64,000 nucleotides of DNA from the NCBI GenBank assembly GCA_011525785.1, contig WYBT01000021.1, positions 124,001 through 188,000 of the forward strand. The letters are read 5' to 3'. A model generated the notes under the pieces. That model made no database searches, was not told where the DNA came from, and saw only the letters and a program-made list of their open reading frames with translations. Below, one piece after another: positions 26,893 through 35,452 of the stretch (the stretch's first letter is position 1; each line of letters starts with the position of its first letter). The DNA comes from Planctomycetaceae bacterium (GTDB lineage Bacteria > Planctomycetota > UBA1135 > GCA-002686595). The position numbers were made by a program, and so were the translations under genes.

Positions 26893-27870
26893 TCAACGCG
26901 CCTTCGACGTCGCGCTGAACGAGCTCTTGCAGGCGAAGTTCATCGTCTGCTCGTAGGCGGTGTCGGTTCCGCTGCCGTCGCGCACGCGCACGGTGCGCAC
27001 GCGCATCACGCCTTCGCTGGTGTAGTCGAGCGAGTGCAGCACGCCATGCGTGGCGTTCCACACCAGCTCGCCCTCGACCGAGCACTCGTAGTCGGTGCGC
27101 TCGTCGGCCTCGCCGCTGGCGACGGGCACGTTGACCAGTTCGGTGCGGCGCTCGCCGAAGGTCTCGAAGTCGCCCTCCAGCCGCACGACGCACAGGCGCA
27201 GGCCGTCCTGCTCGCGCTCTTCGACGCGCTCGAGCCGCCACATGCCCTTCGAGTTGGCGAGCAGCACCTCGGGCGAGGCGCCGACGCGCTGTTCGTCGTC
27301 GCCGTAGTCGAAGGCAATGCCGGCCAGGCGCGCATCGAACGGGTTGAGCACAGCGATGTCGGCGTCCCACTTCTCATCGCCGTCTGCCGGCAGCAGCTCG
27401 GTGAAATCCCAGTCGAGCGCAAGCGCCGCGAGCGCCGCCTCCGAGGCCTCGCCCTTCTCGAGCTTGCGCGGCCCATCGCCTTCGAACGCGACGGTGCACT
27501 CGCCGAGCGAAGGCTGGCCCGTGCGCTCGCCGCTCGAAGCGTCGCTCTCGCCGTTGACGCTGACGCGCGTGTCGATGCTGCCGCTGGGCGCGCGGTACTC
27601 GCGCCGCAGCTTCGCGGGCCGGCCATCGCGGACTTCGCGGAGCTCGTCGCGCGCCTCGACGCTCGCGCGGGTCGTCACCGCGATCTCGAGCTGCGGCAGG
27701 TACTGCGAAGGCACGTCGCGGCCGTTCATGACCACGTTCCAGTCGCTCAGGCTCATCTGGAACGCGCCCTCGAGCCGGCGTTCGAGCGCGAGGCCCTCGC
27801 TGGGCGCGTAGCGCAGCGGGTCGGCGGCGGGGACGAGCAGGCAGGCGGCGGCGAGGAGCAGGGTGCGCAT
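26893..27870 (-). CDS. Secreted protein of unknown function
   Basis: The 325-residue protein has a signal peptide (MRTLLLAAACLLVPAADP). The mature part is acidic and mostly beta-strand-like, with LRYAPSEGLALERRLEGAFQM near the start and VWNATHGVLHSLDYTSEGVMRVRTV near the end. The overall look resembles secreted planctomycete proteins of the DUF6263 kind, but I cannot confirm the family. No catalytic motif, repeat or anchor was seen. It is transcribed away from the sulfatase gene, with 103 bp between the two starts that could hold a shared promoter region. Repeat copy B follows its stop. Confidence 0.7.
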   Translation of the reverse strand: MRTLLLAAACLLVPAADPLRYAPSEGLALERRLEGAFQMSLSDWNVVMNGRDVPSQYLPQLEIAVTTRASVEARDELREVRDGRPAKLRREYRAPSGSIDTRVSVNGESDASSGERTGQPSLGECTVAFEGDGPRKLEKGEASEAALAALALDWDFTELLPADGDEKWDADIAVLNPFDARLAGIAFDYGDDEQRVGASPEVLLANSKGMWRLERVEEREQDGLRLCVVRLEGDFETFGERRTELVNVPVASGEADERTDYECSVEGELVWNATHGVLHSLDYTSEGVMRVRTVRVRDGSGTDTAYEQTMNFACKSSFSATSKAR

Positions 27871-27973
27871 GGGTCGATTGCGGTGGTTGGGGCTGCGCGC
27901 GGTCGTGCGCGCGCCGTCTGGGTGCCGCGCCGCGGTCGGATCCTTCGCGGAAAATCGCTAGGTTCCGCGGGCC

Positions 27974-29410
27974 ATGCGAACTCTCGCGCTGTGGGCCGTG
28001 CTCGCGACCGCCGGCTGCGTTGCTCCGCCGCCCGAATCGGGCGCCGCGCGCGCCCCGCGCAGGCCCAACATCGTCCTGATCGTCGCGGACGACCTCGGCT
28101 ACGGCGAGCTGGGCTGCTACGGGCAGCAGAAGATCCGCACGCCGCGAATCGACCAGCTCGCCGCAGAGGGCGTGCGCTTCACGCAGTTCTACGCCGGCGC
28201 CCCGGTGTGCGCGCCGTCGCGCTGTGTGCTGCTCACGGGTAAGCACAACGGGCACGGAGCGGTGCGAGACAACGCCGAGGTCAAGCCCGAGGGTCAGATG
28301 GCCCTGCCCGCGGAGGAGGTCACGCTCGCCGAGCGCTTGCGCGAGGTCGGCTATCGGACCGGCGTGTTCGGCAAGTGGGGGCTGGGTGCGCCGGGCAGCG
28401 AAGGCGCGCCCAACGCGCAGGGCTTCGACGAGTTCTTCGGCTACCTGTGCCAGCGCGAGGCGCACAACTTCTATCCCGACCACCTGTGGCGCAACGCAGA
28501 GCGCGTCGAGCTCGCGGGCAACTCGCGCGGGCTCACGGGCGCCCAGTACTCGCACGACCTGATCGTCGATGCGGCGCTGTCGTTCGTGCGCGAGCACGCG
28601 GACGAGCCGTTCTTGCTCTACGTGCCGTTCACGATCCCGCACCTCGCGCTGCAAGTGCCCGAGGACTCGCTCGCCGAGTACCGCGGCCTATGGAACGACC
28701 CGCCCTACGACGGAACGAAGGGCTACCTGCCGCATCCGACGCCGCGCGCGGCCTACGCGGCGATGGTGACGCGCATGGACCGCGACGTGGGGCGCATCGT
28801 CGACCTGCTCGCGCAGCTCGAGCTCGCGGACGACACGCTGATCCTGTTCACCAGCGACAACGGCCCGACCTACGACCGGCTCGGCGGCTCCGACTCGGAG
28901 TTCTTCGCCAGCGCCGCGGGTTTGCGCGGACTCAAGGGCAGCGTGTACGAGGGCGGCCTGCGCGTGCCGCTCGTCGCGCGCGGATTCGGCGTGACGCCGC
29001 GCGGCGCGAGCGTCGACGAGCCCGCTGCGTTTTGGGATCTGCATCCGACCTTGTGCGAAGTCGCGGGCGCGCCCGTGGATGCGCAGCTCGACGGCGTGAG
29101 CCTGCGCCAAGTGTTCAACGGCCGCGCGGGGCCGGGCGAGCGCGAGCTGTACTGGGAGCTGCCGAGCTACGCCGGCGGGCAACAGGCGCTGCGGCGCGGC
29201 GACTGGAAGGCCGTGCGGCGCAACACGAAGAAGGCCGAGTCGAGAGTCGAGCTGTACGACCTAGCGAGCGATCCGGGCGAGTCGCGCGACCTCGCGAGCG
29301 AGCGGCCTGAGCTCGCTGCGGAGCTCCTGCGCGCGATGGCGAGCGCGCATCGGCCTCACCCGCGCTTTCCGCTGTTCCCCGAGGAAGCCGCGAGTCCCGC
29401 GGCGAAGTGA
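27974..29410 (+). CDS. Sulfatase, lipoprotein
   Basis: The 478-residue protein is a type I sulfatase. It has a lipoprotein-like signal (LATAGC, Cys 15), the metal-binding start NIVLIVADDLGYGELGCYG (Asp 39, Asp 40), and the CxPxR signature CAPSR with Cys 79, which must be converted to formylglycine. The rest of the active site is recognisable: LTGKHNGH, GVFGKWGLG, and the second metal site LFTSDNGP. It hydrolyses sulfate esters, in this phylum usually on algal polysaccharides or glycosaminoglycans; the exact substrate cannot be read. The only SUMF1-like domain in the window (kinase at 19242) lacks the catalytic cysteines, so the maturation enzyme must lie elsewhere. Confidence 0.92.
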   Translation: MRTLALWAVLATAGCVAPPPESGAARAPRRPNIVLIVADDLGYGELGCYGQQKIRTPRIDQLAAEGVRFTQFYAGAPVCAPSRCVLLTGKHNGHGAVRDNAEVKPEGQMALPAEEVTLAERLREVGYRTGVFGKWGLGAPGSEGAPNAQGFDEFFGYLCQREAHNFYPDHLWRNAERVELAGNSRGLTGAQYSHDLIVDAALSFVREHADEPFLLYVPFTIPHLALQVPEDSLAEYRGLWNDPPYDGTKGYLPHPTPRAAYAAMVTRMDRDVGRIVDLLAQLELADDTLILFTSDNGPTYDRLGGSDSEFFASAAGLRGLKGSVYEGGLRVPLVARGFGVTPRGASVDEPAAFWDLHPTLCEVAGAPVDAQLDGVSLRQVFNGRAGPGERELYWELPSYAGGQQALRRGDWKAVRRNTKKAESRVELYDLASDPGESRDLASERPELAAELLRAMASAHRPHPRFPLFPEEAASPAAK

Positions 29411-29498
29411 CCGGCCGCCGGCGTCGCTCTAGTCCGCCCCCGACGCGCCCGCGGAACGCGCGCGTTCGGCCTCGACCCGTCGCCAGATCGACATCTCC

Positions 29499-30668
29499 AT
29501 GAATCGCAACGCAGCCCGTATCGCGTCACTGACCCTGCTCCTCGCGTCTTGGACAGCCACTGCCAGCGCTCAGCTGCTCGTCGGAGTCCAGAGCAACGCC
29601 GCCAACACCTTCAACGCCGCCGTCTGGCACATCGACGTCACGACGGGGGAGCGCACGATGCTCTTCCCCGGCGGTGCGAGCGCGATCGCGGTCGATGACG
29701 CCGGCGGCCGCGTGTTCGTGGCCAACGCTGCTCAGCTCTCGCTGTGGAGCTACGGCAGCGGCCAGACGGCTACGGCGCTGGGATCCGTGCAGCGCGCAAG
29801 TGGCGGCGCGCTCAACATCACCGGCATGGCCTTCGGCGGCGGGCGGCTGTTCGCCACCACGACCGCCAGCAACCTGCCGACGGCGCAGTGGTTGTTCGAG
29901 ATCGACCTCTCGACGCTCGTCGCGACGCCGCTGCCGACGACGCAGGGCCTCTCGTGGATCGAAGCGGTGTCGTTCGACGCGACGAGCGGGCTGTTCTATC
30001 TGCAGCACGACGACGGCGACATCTACACGATGGACATCCTCGGCGGCGGCTCGCCGCAGATCGTCGCCGACATCGGCTTCGGCCCGGACGGCGGCGCGCT
30101 GGGCGCGAACGGGCGCTACTACGTGACCTACGACAACGCCGGACCGTTCTCGATCTTCGATCTGACGACGAACACCTACACCGGCAGCTCGATCTGGAGT
30201 CCGTACTTCAACGGCCTCGACGCTGCGGGCGCGGACTGGGCGCCGAACTTCAACGCGGCCCCTGGGCCGCGCGTCTACTGCCAGCCGTCGCCGAACGCTG
30301 TCAACCATCTGCGCACGCTGCACGCCGGTACGCCGAGCGCGAGCGCGGGCTCGGGCTTCACCATCACTCACACGCAAGTCCCGAACAACTCGCGCGTGCA
30401 GCCGCACTTCTCGCTCAGCGGCCCGGCGAGCGCTCCGTTCCTCGGCGGCTTGCGCTGCGTGCGCGTCCCGGTGTTCCGCATGCCGCAGAGCACGGGCGTG
30501 AGCGGCACACACGTGCTCGACTTCAACGCGTACATCGCGAGCGGCGCGAATCCCGGCCTGGTCGCGGGTCAGACCGTGTGGTTCCAACTCGCCACGCAGA
30601 CGCCCGCGGGCGCCGCGAACGACACCTTCACGCTCTCCGCGGGCCTGCGCTTCACCATCGCTCCGTAA
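29499..30668 (+). CDS. Secreted propeller-like protein with diverged shared C-terminal domain
   Basis: The 389-residue protein has a signal peptide (MNRNAARIASLTLLLASWTATASA). Its N-terminal half is a paralogue of the protein at 13227-14456: AQLLVGVQ... and VWHIDVTTGE here, AQLIVGVD... and AWHIDLATN there. The C-terminal 130 residues (from 30276) align with the shared domain but have changed: YCQPSPNAVNH replaces YCTAGTSTNGC, so the second Cys is lost. LRCVRVPVFR, HVLDFNAYIASGANPGLVAG and a final GLRFTIAP keep the framework. It shows that this domain tolerates large changes while staying at the C-terminus. Function unknown. Confidence 0.82.
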   Translation: MNRNAARIASLTLLLASWTATASAQLLVGVQSNAANTFNAAVWHIDVTTGERTMLFPGGASAIAVDDAGGRVFVANAAQLSLWSYGSGQTATALGSVQRASGGALNITGMAFGGGRLFATTTASNLPTAQWLFEIDLSTLVATPLPTTQGLSWIEAVSFDATSGLFYLQHDDGDIYTMDILGGGSPQIVADIGFGPDGGALGANGRYYVTYDNAGPFSIFDLTTNTYTGSSIWSPYFNGLDAAGADWAPNFNAAPGPRVYCQPSPNAVNHLRTLHAGTPSASAGSGFTITHTQVPNNSRVQPHFSLSGPASAPFLGGLRCVRVPVFRMPQSTGVSGTHVLDFNAYIASGANPGLVAGQTVWFQLATQTPAGAANDTFTLSAGLRFTIAP

Positions 30669-30694
30669 CACGCCAGCGCTACGATCGGCGCGGC

Positions 30695-31447
30695 ATGCTC
30701 AAGCTCGCCGCGCTCCTCGTGGTGCTGTACCTCGCGCTGTGCGCCGGGGCGTTCGTGATGCAGCGCTCGCTGCTCTACTTCCCGCAGCCGCGCGGCGCCG
30801 CGACCGGGGCCACGGCGATCTCGCTGCCGGTCGACGGCGCTGAGGTCGTGGTGACAGCGCGCGTGTTGAGCGGCGCTCCGGCGGTGCTGTACTTCGGCGG
30901 CAACGCGGAAGACGTCGCGGGCAGCCTGCCCGACCTCGCGCAGGCCTTCCCCGAGCACGCGCTGTACCTGATGCACTACCGCGGCTACGGCGGGAGCACC
31001 GGTGAGCCCGCGGAGACCGACCTCGTCGCCGACGCGCAGAAGCTCTTCGAGCGCGTCAGCGCCGAACACCCGTCGATCGTCGTCGTTGGGCGCAGTCTGG
31101 GCAGCGCCGTCGCGGTGCGCGTCGCGAGCGCGAATCCGATCGCGCGCCTGGTGCTCGTCACGCCCTTCGACAGCATCGAGGAGCTCGCGGCGCACCACTA
31201 CCCGTTCCTGCCCGTGCGCCTGATGTTGCACGACAAGTTCGAGTCGTGGCGCCACGCGCCGGCCGTGCGCGCGCCGACGCTCGTGATCGCCGCCGAGCAC
31301 GACGAAGTGGTCCCGCGCGAGCGAACCGAGTCGCTCTTGGCCTTCTTCCGCGAAGGCGTGGTGCGCTTCGAGGTGCTCGACGGCGAGGGCCACAACACCG
31401 TGCAGTCGAACGCGCGCTACTGCGCGTTGCTGGCCGGCGCGGAGTGA
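30695..31447 (+). CDS. Membrane-anchored alpha/beta hydrolase
   Basis: The 250-residue protein has an N-terminal membrane helix (LAALLVVLYLALCAGAFVM) followed by the alpha/beta-hydrolase core. Visible parts are AVLYFGGNAED (oxyanion region), HYRGYGGSTG, the nucleophile elbow GRSLGS (Ser 134), the acid Asp 203 in EHDEVVP, and His 233 in EGHN. It belongs with the BEM46/ABHD13-like group, whose substrates (esters or amides) are mostly unknown. Its start is 26 nt after the preceding propeller gene, so the two may be co-transcribed. The ATG at 30695 directly precedes the membrane helix. Confidence 0.88.
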   Translation: MLKLAALLVVLYLALCAGAFVMQRSLLYFPQPRGAATGATAISLPVDGAEVVVTARVLSGAPAVLYFGGNAEDVAGSLPDLAQAFPEHALYLMHYRGYGGSTGEPAETDLVADAQKLFERVSAEHPSIVVVGRSLGSAVAVRVASANPIARLVLVTPFDSIEELAAHHYPFLPVRLMLHDKFESWRHAPAVRAPTLVIAAEHDEVVPRERTESLLAFFREGVVRFEVLDGEGHNTVQSNARYCALLAGAE

Positions 31448-31495
31448 GATGGCGAGTCGGTTGTCGGCGCGTGAAATCGACCCGCGGATCGGGTG

Positions 31496-34400
31496 TCACG
31501 AACGCGCCGGGTCGGCGGGCCGGACCGCTTGCGACGCGGCGCTCGTCCAGGCTCGCAGGCTGGCGAGTGTCGCAGCGAGCGGGTCGCGCTTGTCGAGCGC
31601 CGGCGCCGCATCGTCGCGCTCGCGTCGCAGCGCGCTGACCGCCTCCGGAAGTGCGAACTGCTCGCCCGAGAAGCGCGAGACGAAACGGCCGCCGCGCACT
31701 TCGCCGCGCAGCTCCATCAGGCGCAGCGCACGCGCGAGCTCGCGCCAGGGCGTCGGAGCGCGCTCGCGTTCGAGCACGGCGCGGAACACGACGCCGTAGC
31801 GGCGCAATAGCACGCGTGCGAGCGACTCGATGTGCTCCTGCGCGGGCGCAGCGGCCGGCTCGACGGCGCTCCAGCGGCCCGCGGCGAGCGCGGTGTCGCG
31901 CCGACGGTGCACGGGACGCAGCAGGTGGCGCGCGGAGGCGAAGCTGTCGGCGCTGGCGCGGCCGAGCGCGACGAGCTCGCCCAGGCCGCGCTCCACGTCG
32001 GCGGGAAGCTGTCGCGTCGTGCGCACGAGGTCGTCGGCGAAGCTCGCGCCGCGCTGTTCGAGCTGTGCGAGCACCGCGCGCGCCGGCCACGACGGTTCGA
32101 GCGACGGATCGCTGAACGCGAGGCGGCTCCACAGCTCGGACTCCTCGCGCGGGAAGAACGCGATCGGCGTCGAGCGCAGCGCACTGCGGCCCGCGCCCCA
32201 CAGTCGCCGCCACGCAACTCGCCCTGACGCGCCGAGCTGGTCGAGCCACTCGGGCCGGTACTTGGCGACGCGCGCGGGGAAGATGTGCTTCTCCCAGGCG
32301 CCGAGCGGCGCTTCGACGCCGGCGAGCTGGCGCACGACCTCGAGCACGCCCGCGGGACCTTCGAGGCGCGCTTGCGCGTCCACGTGCTGCCACGCGCACA
32401 GGAAACGCTCGAAATGCGCCGGGCCGACGGCGGCGATCGCGCGCCGCAGGCTGTCGAGCGCGTAGCTCTGCACACGCGTGAGCAAGCGGCGTTCGCACCA
32501 CCCGGCGCGACCCTCGAAGTGCACGCGCAGCACGAAGCCCTGCGACTCCAGCGCGCGGAGCAGGCCCTCGTCAGCGTCGGGGTGATCGTCGTGGATCGGT
32601 CCGAGCGCCTCGAGTCGCCCGCGCAACACGCTGAGCGGCTCGCGCGACGCCTCGGCGGCGAACCAGCGGCCCTCAATGAGCTCCACACGACCTTGCGCGA
32701 GCAGCTGCGCGAGCCACGCGTCCCACTGCGGCGCCTCGCCCTCGCGCACGAAGCCCATCCACGCGAGCGCCTCGTGCAGTTCCTCCGCATCGCGCGGATC
32801 GGGCCAGGCCTCCTCGCGCACGCGTGCGATCGCGGCCGGGTCGAGCTGGCCGAGCTCCGCCGCGCGCGCCGGATCGAGCAAGCGCCGCTGACGCACCGCT
32901 TGCGTGCGGCGCTCCTCGAGCGGCGCATCGTCGAGGAACCCATACGGCCGCACCGCGAGCACAGAGCGCGCGAGCACCGAGGGCGTCGCGAGGTCCACCG
33001 CGCGGTGCTCGATCGCGCCGGTGCGCAGGCCTTGAACGAGCTCGACGAAGCCGTCGACGTCGAGCGCTTGATGCAGACAGTCGTCGAGCGTCTGACCCAC
33101 GAGCGGATGCTCGCGGGGGATCTCGAGATCGCCCGGCGGCAGGTTCTCGCCGCAGGCGACGACGTTCGGAAAAGCCGCCGCGAGCAGATCGTCGGCGCGC
33201 ATGCGCAGCAGCGGCGCTGGCGTGCGCTTGCCGGCCTTGAAGCGCTCGACACACAGCGAACGCGCCGCGTTCCAGCGCCAGCGCGCCTCGAACAGCGGCG
33301 AGGCCAGCAGCGCTTGCTCCAGCACGCCGCGCGCCGTGCGTTCGTGGAGGAAGCGCACGACGCTGTCGAGCTCGAAGCTGTGCTGCGGCCCGAGCGAGAG
33401 CGCGATCGCGTCTTCGTTCGCTGCAGCTTGGAGCTCGAAGCCGAAGTGGCGACAGAAGCGCTTGCGCAGCGCCAGGCCGAAGGCGCGGTTGACGCGGCTG
33501 CCGAAGGGCGCGTGGAGCACGAGCTGCATGCCGCCCGAGTCGTCGAAGAAGCGCTCGATCACGACGCAGCGCAGCGTGGGCAACGCGCCGAGCACGGCGT
33601 GCGCCTCTTCGAGGTAGCGCGCGATCTCGTCGGCGATCTGCGGCGAAACTCCGCACTCGCGCTCGAGCCAGGCGCGCTCGCGGCCGTGCTCGCGGACGCG
33701 CGAGACGGCGGCCGAGAACTCCGCGCTGCGCGAGGGCGCTTCGCCGAACCAGAACGGCATCGACGGCGGCGTTCCGGCGGCGTCGGCGACGCGCAGGGCC
33801 CCCGACTCGATCTTCAGGATGCGCCACGACGTCGCGCCGAGCTGGAACACGTCGCCGGTGACCGACTCGATCGCGAAGTCCTCGTCGACCGAGCCGATGA
33901 ACACGCCCTCGGGCTCGGCCAGCACGCGGTACTGCGTCGAGTCGGGGATCGCGCCGCCGCAGGTCACGGCCGTCAAGCGCGCGCGCCGCGTGCCGCGCAG
34001 GAACCCGCGCACGCCGTCTCGATGCAAGAGCGCACCGCGCCCTTGGGTGTGCAGCGCCACCGCAGCGTCGAAGTCCGCTCGTTCGAGCGCGCGATACGGC
34101 CACGCGCGGCGGAAGCGCTCGAACAGCTCCGGCTCGCTCCAGGTCTGCGACGCGCTCTCGGCCACGATCTGCTGCGCGAGGATGTCGAGCGCGGGCCGCG
34201 GCTGCGGCGTGCGGTCCAGCTCGCCGCGGCGCACGGCGCCGACCAGGGCGGCCGCCTCGACCAGCTCATCGCGCGTCAGCGGGAACAGCACGCCGACCGG
34301 AGTGCGCCCGACGCCGTGGCCGGAGCGGCCGACGCGCTGCAGGAGCGACGCGATCGAGCGCGGCACGCCGAGCTGCACGACGAGATCGACTTCTCCGATG

Positions 34401-35380
34401 TCGATGCCCAACTCGAGCGAGGCCGTGGCCACCAGCAGCTTGAGTTCGCCGCGCTTGAGCCGCTGTTCGGCCGCGAGGCGGCGCTCGCGCGAGAGGCTCG
34501 AGTGGTGGCAGCCGACGCGCTCCTCGCCGAGCAGCTTGGCGAGCTCCACGGTCGTGCGCTCGGCCAGCTTGCGCGTCGTGACGAACACCAGCGTCGTGCG
34601 CGCGCTCGCGCTCAGCTCTGCGATGCGGCGGTGGATCTCGCTCGCGGTCTCGTGCGAGCAGACCGTCTCGAGCGGCGAGGGCGGGATCTCGACGCGCAAG
34701 TCGAGCGCGCGCGCGTGACCTTCGTCCACCAGCTCGACGGAGCGTCCCGCGCCGACCAGGAAGCGGCCCACGTCTTCGATCGGGCGCTGCGTCGCCGACA
34801 GGCCGATGCGCTGCAGCGAACCGCACAGCGCTTCGAGCCGCTCGAGCGAGAGCGCCAGGTGCGCCGCGCGCTTGTCGCCGAGCAGCGCGTGGATCTCGTC
34901 GACGATCGCCAGGCGCGCGCTGGCGAGCATCGCGCGGCCCGATTCGCTGGTGAGCAGGATGTAGAGGCTCTCGGGCGTCGTCACCAGCACGTGCGGAGGC
35001 GTGCGCTTCATCGCCGCGCGCTCCGCCGCCGGCGTGTCGCCCGTGCGGACGAGCACGCGCACTTCGGGAAGCGTCGGGTCGAGCTCTCGCAGCCGTTGTA
35101 GCGGCGCGAGCAGGTTCTTCTGCACGTCGTTCGAGAGCGCCTTGAGCGGCGAGACGTACACCACGCGCGTCGTGTCCGGCAGCGCCGCGCCCTCGCGCAA
35201 CAGGCCGTCGAGCGCCGAGAGGAACGCCGCGAGCGTCTTGCCCGAGCCCGTGGGCGCCGCGATCAACGTGTGCGCGCCGCGTCGGATCAGTGGCCAGGCT
35301 CGCGACTGGGCGGCGGTGGGCGCGCCGACTTCGCGCTCGAACCAGCTTGCAACGACCGGCAGGAAGCCTTCGAGCGCCAT
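31496..35380 (-). CDS. lhr: Lhr-type superfamily 2 ATP-dependent helicase
   Basis: The 1294-residue protein shows Walker A APTGSGKT (42-49), YVSPLKAL, TTPESLYILL, motif II DEIH (161-164), SAT (195-197), ATASLELGIDIG and motif VI QRVGRSGH (348-355). The large C-terminal part (WH-beta-sheet and DUF4175-like regions) matches large helicase-related proteins, which unwind DNA and RNA:DNA duplexes in repair. The length is between that of Lhr-core (about 900) and full Lhr (about 1500). The ATG at 35380 was chosen because the conserved SWFEREVGAPTAAQ starts just after it; the open frame reaches 37000 only as a shadow of the esterase and Rsm22-like genes. No metallophosphoesterase or ligase partner is adjacent. 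Confidence 0.92.
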   Translation of the reverse strand: MALEGFLPVVASWFEREVGAPTAAQSRAWPLIRRGAHTLIAAPTGSGKTLAAFLSALDGLLREGAALPDTTRVVYVSPLKALSNDVQKNLLAPLQRLRELDPTLPEVRVLVRTGDTPAAERAAMKRTPPHVLVTTPESLYILLTSESGRAMLASARLAIVDEIHALLGDKRAAHLALSLERLEALCGSLQRIGLSATQRPIEDVGRFLVGAGRSVELVDEGHARALDLRVEIPPSPLETVCSHETASEIHRRIAELSASARTTLVFVTTRKLAERTTVELAKLLGEERVGCHHSSLSRERRLAAEQRLKRGELKLLVATASLELGIDIGEVDLVVQLGVPRSIASLLQRVGRSGHGVGRTPVGVLFPLTRDELVEAAALVGAVRRGELDRTPQPRPALDILAQQIVAESASQTWSEPELFERFRRAWPYRALERADFDAAVALHTQGRGALLHRDGVRGFLRGTRRARLTAVTCGGAIPDSTQYRVLAEPEGVFIGSVDEDFAIESVTGDVFQLGATSWRILKIESGALRVADAAGTPPSMPFWFGEAPSRSAEFSAAVSRVREHGRERAWLERECGVSPQIADEIARYLEEAHAVLGALPTLRCVVIERFFDDSGGMQLVLHAPFGSRVNRAFGLALRKRFCRHFGFELQAAANEDAIALSLGPQHSFELDSVVRFLHERTARGVLEQALLASPLFEARWRWNAARSLCVERFKAGKRTPAPLLRMRADDLLAAAFPNVVACGENLPPGDLEIPREHPLVGQTLDDCLHQALDVDGFVELVQGLRTGAIEHRAVDLATPSVLARSVLAVRPYGFLDDAPLEERRTQAVRQRRLLDPARAAELGQLDPAAIARVREEAWPDPRDAEELHEALAWMGFVREGEAPQWDAWLAQLLAQGRVELIEGRWFAAEASREPLSVLRGRLEALGPIHDDHPDADEGLLRALESQGFVLRVHFEGRAGWCERRLLTRVQSYALDSLRRAIAAVGPAHFERFLCAWQHVDAQARLEGPAGVLEVVRQLAGVEAPLGAWEKHIFPARVAKYRPEWLDQLGASGRVAWRRLWGAGRSALRSTPIAFFPREESELWSRLAFSDPSLEPSWPARAVLAQLEQRGASFADDLVRTTRQLPADVERGLGELVALGRASADSFASARHLLRPVHRRRDTALAAGRWSAVEPAAAPAQEHIESLARVLLRRYGVVFRAVLERERAPTPWRELARALRLMELRGEVRGGRFVSRFSGEQFALPEAVSALRRERDDAAPALDKRDPLAATLASLRAWTSAASQAVRPADPARS

Positions 35381-35452
35381 CGACGCATTGTAGAGAGCCC
35401 CGCGAACACCGGCATTGCCGCGGCCGCGTGAGTGCAATAGAACCCACGTGCG

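Noticed and set aside
32285-35101. Plus-strand open frame of 938 codons opposite the Lhr helicase gene
   Set aside because: The minus strand carries an intact helicase with all motifs; the plus frame is Arg/Ala/Glu/Leu-rich without domains, as expected for the antisense of GC-rich coding DNA.
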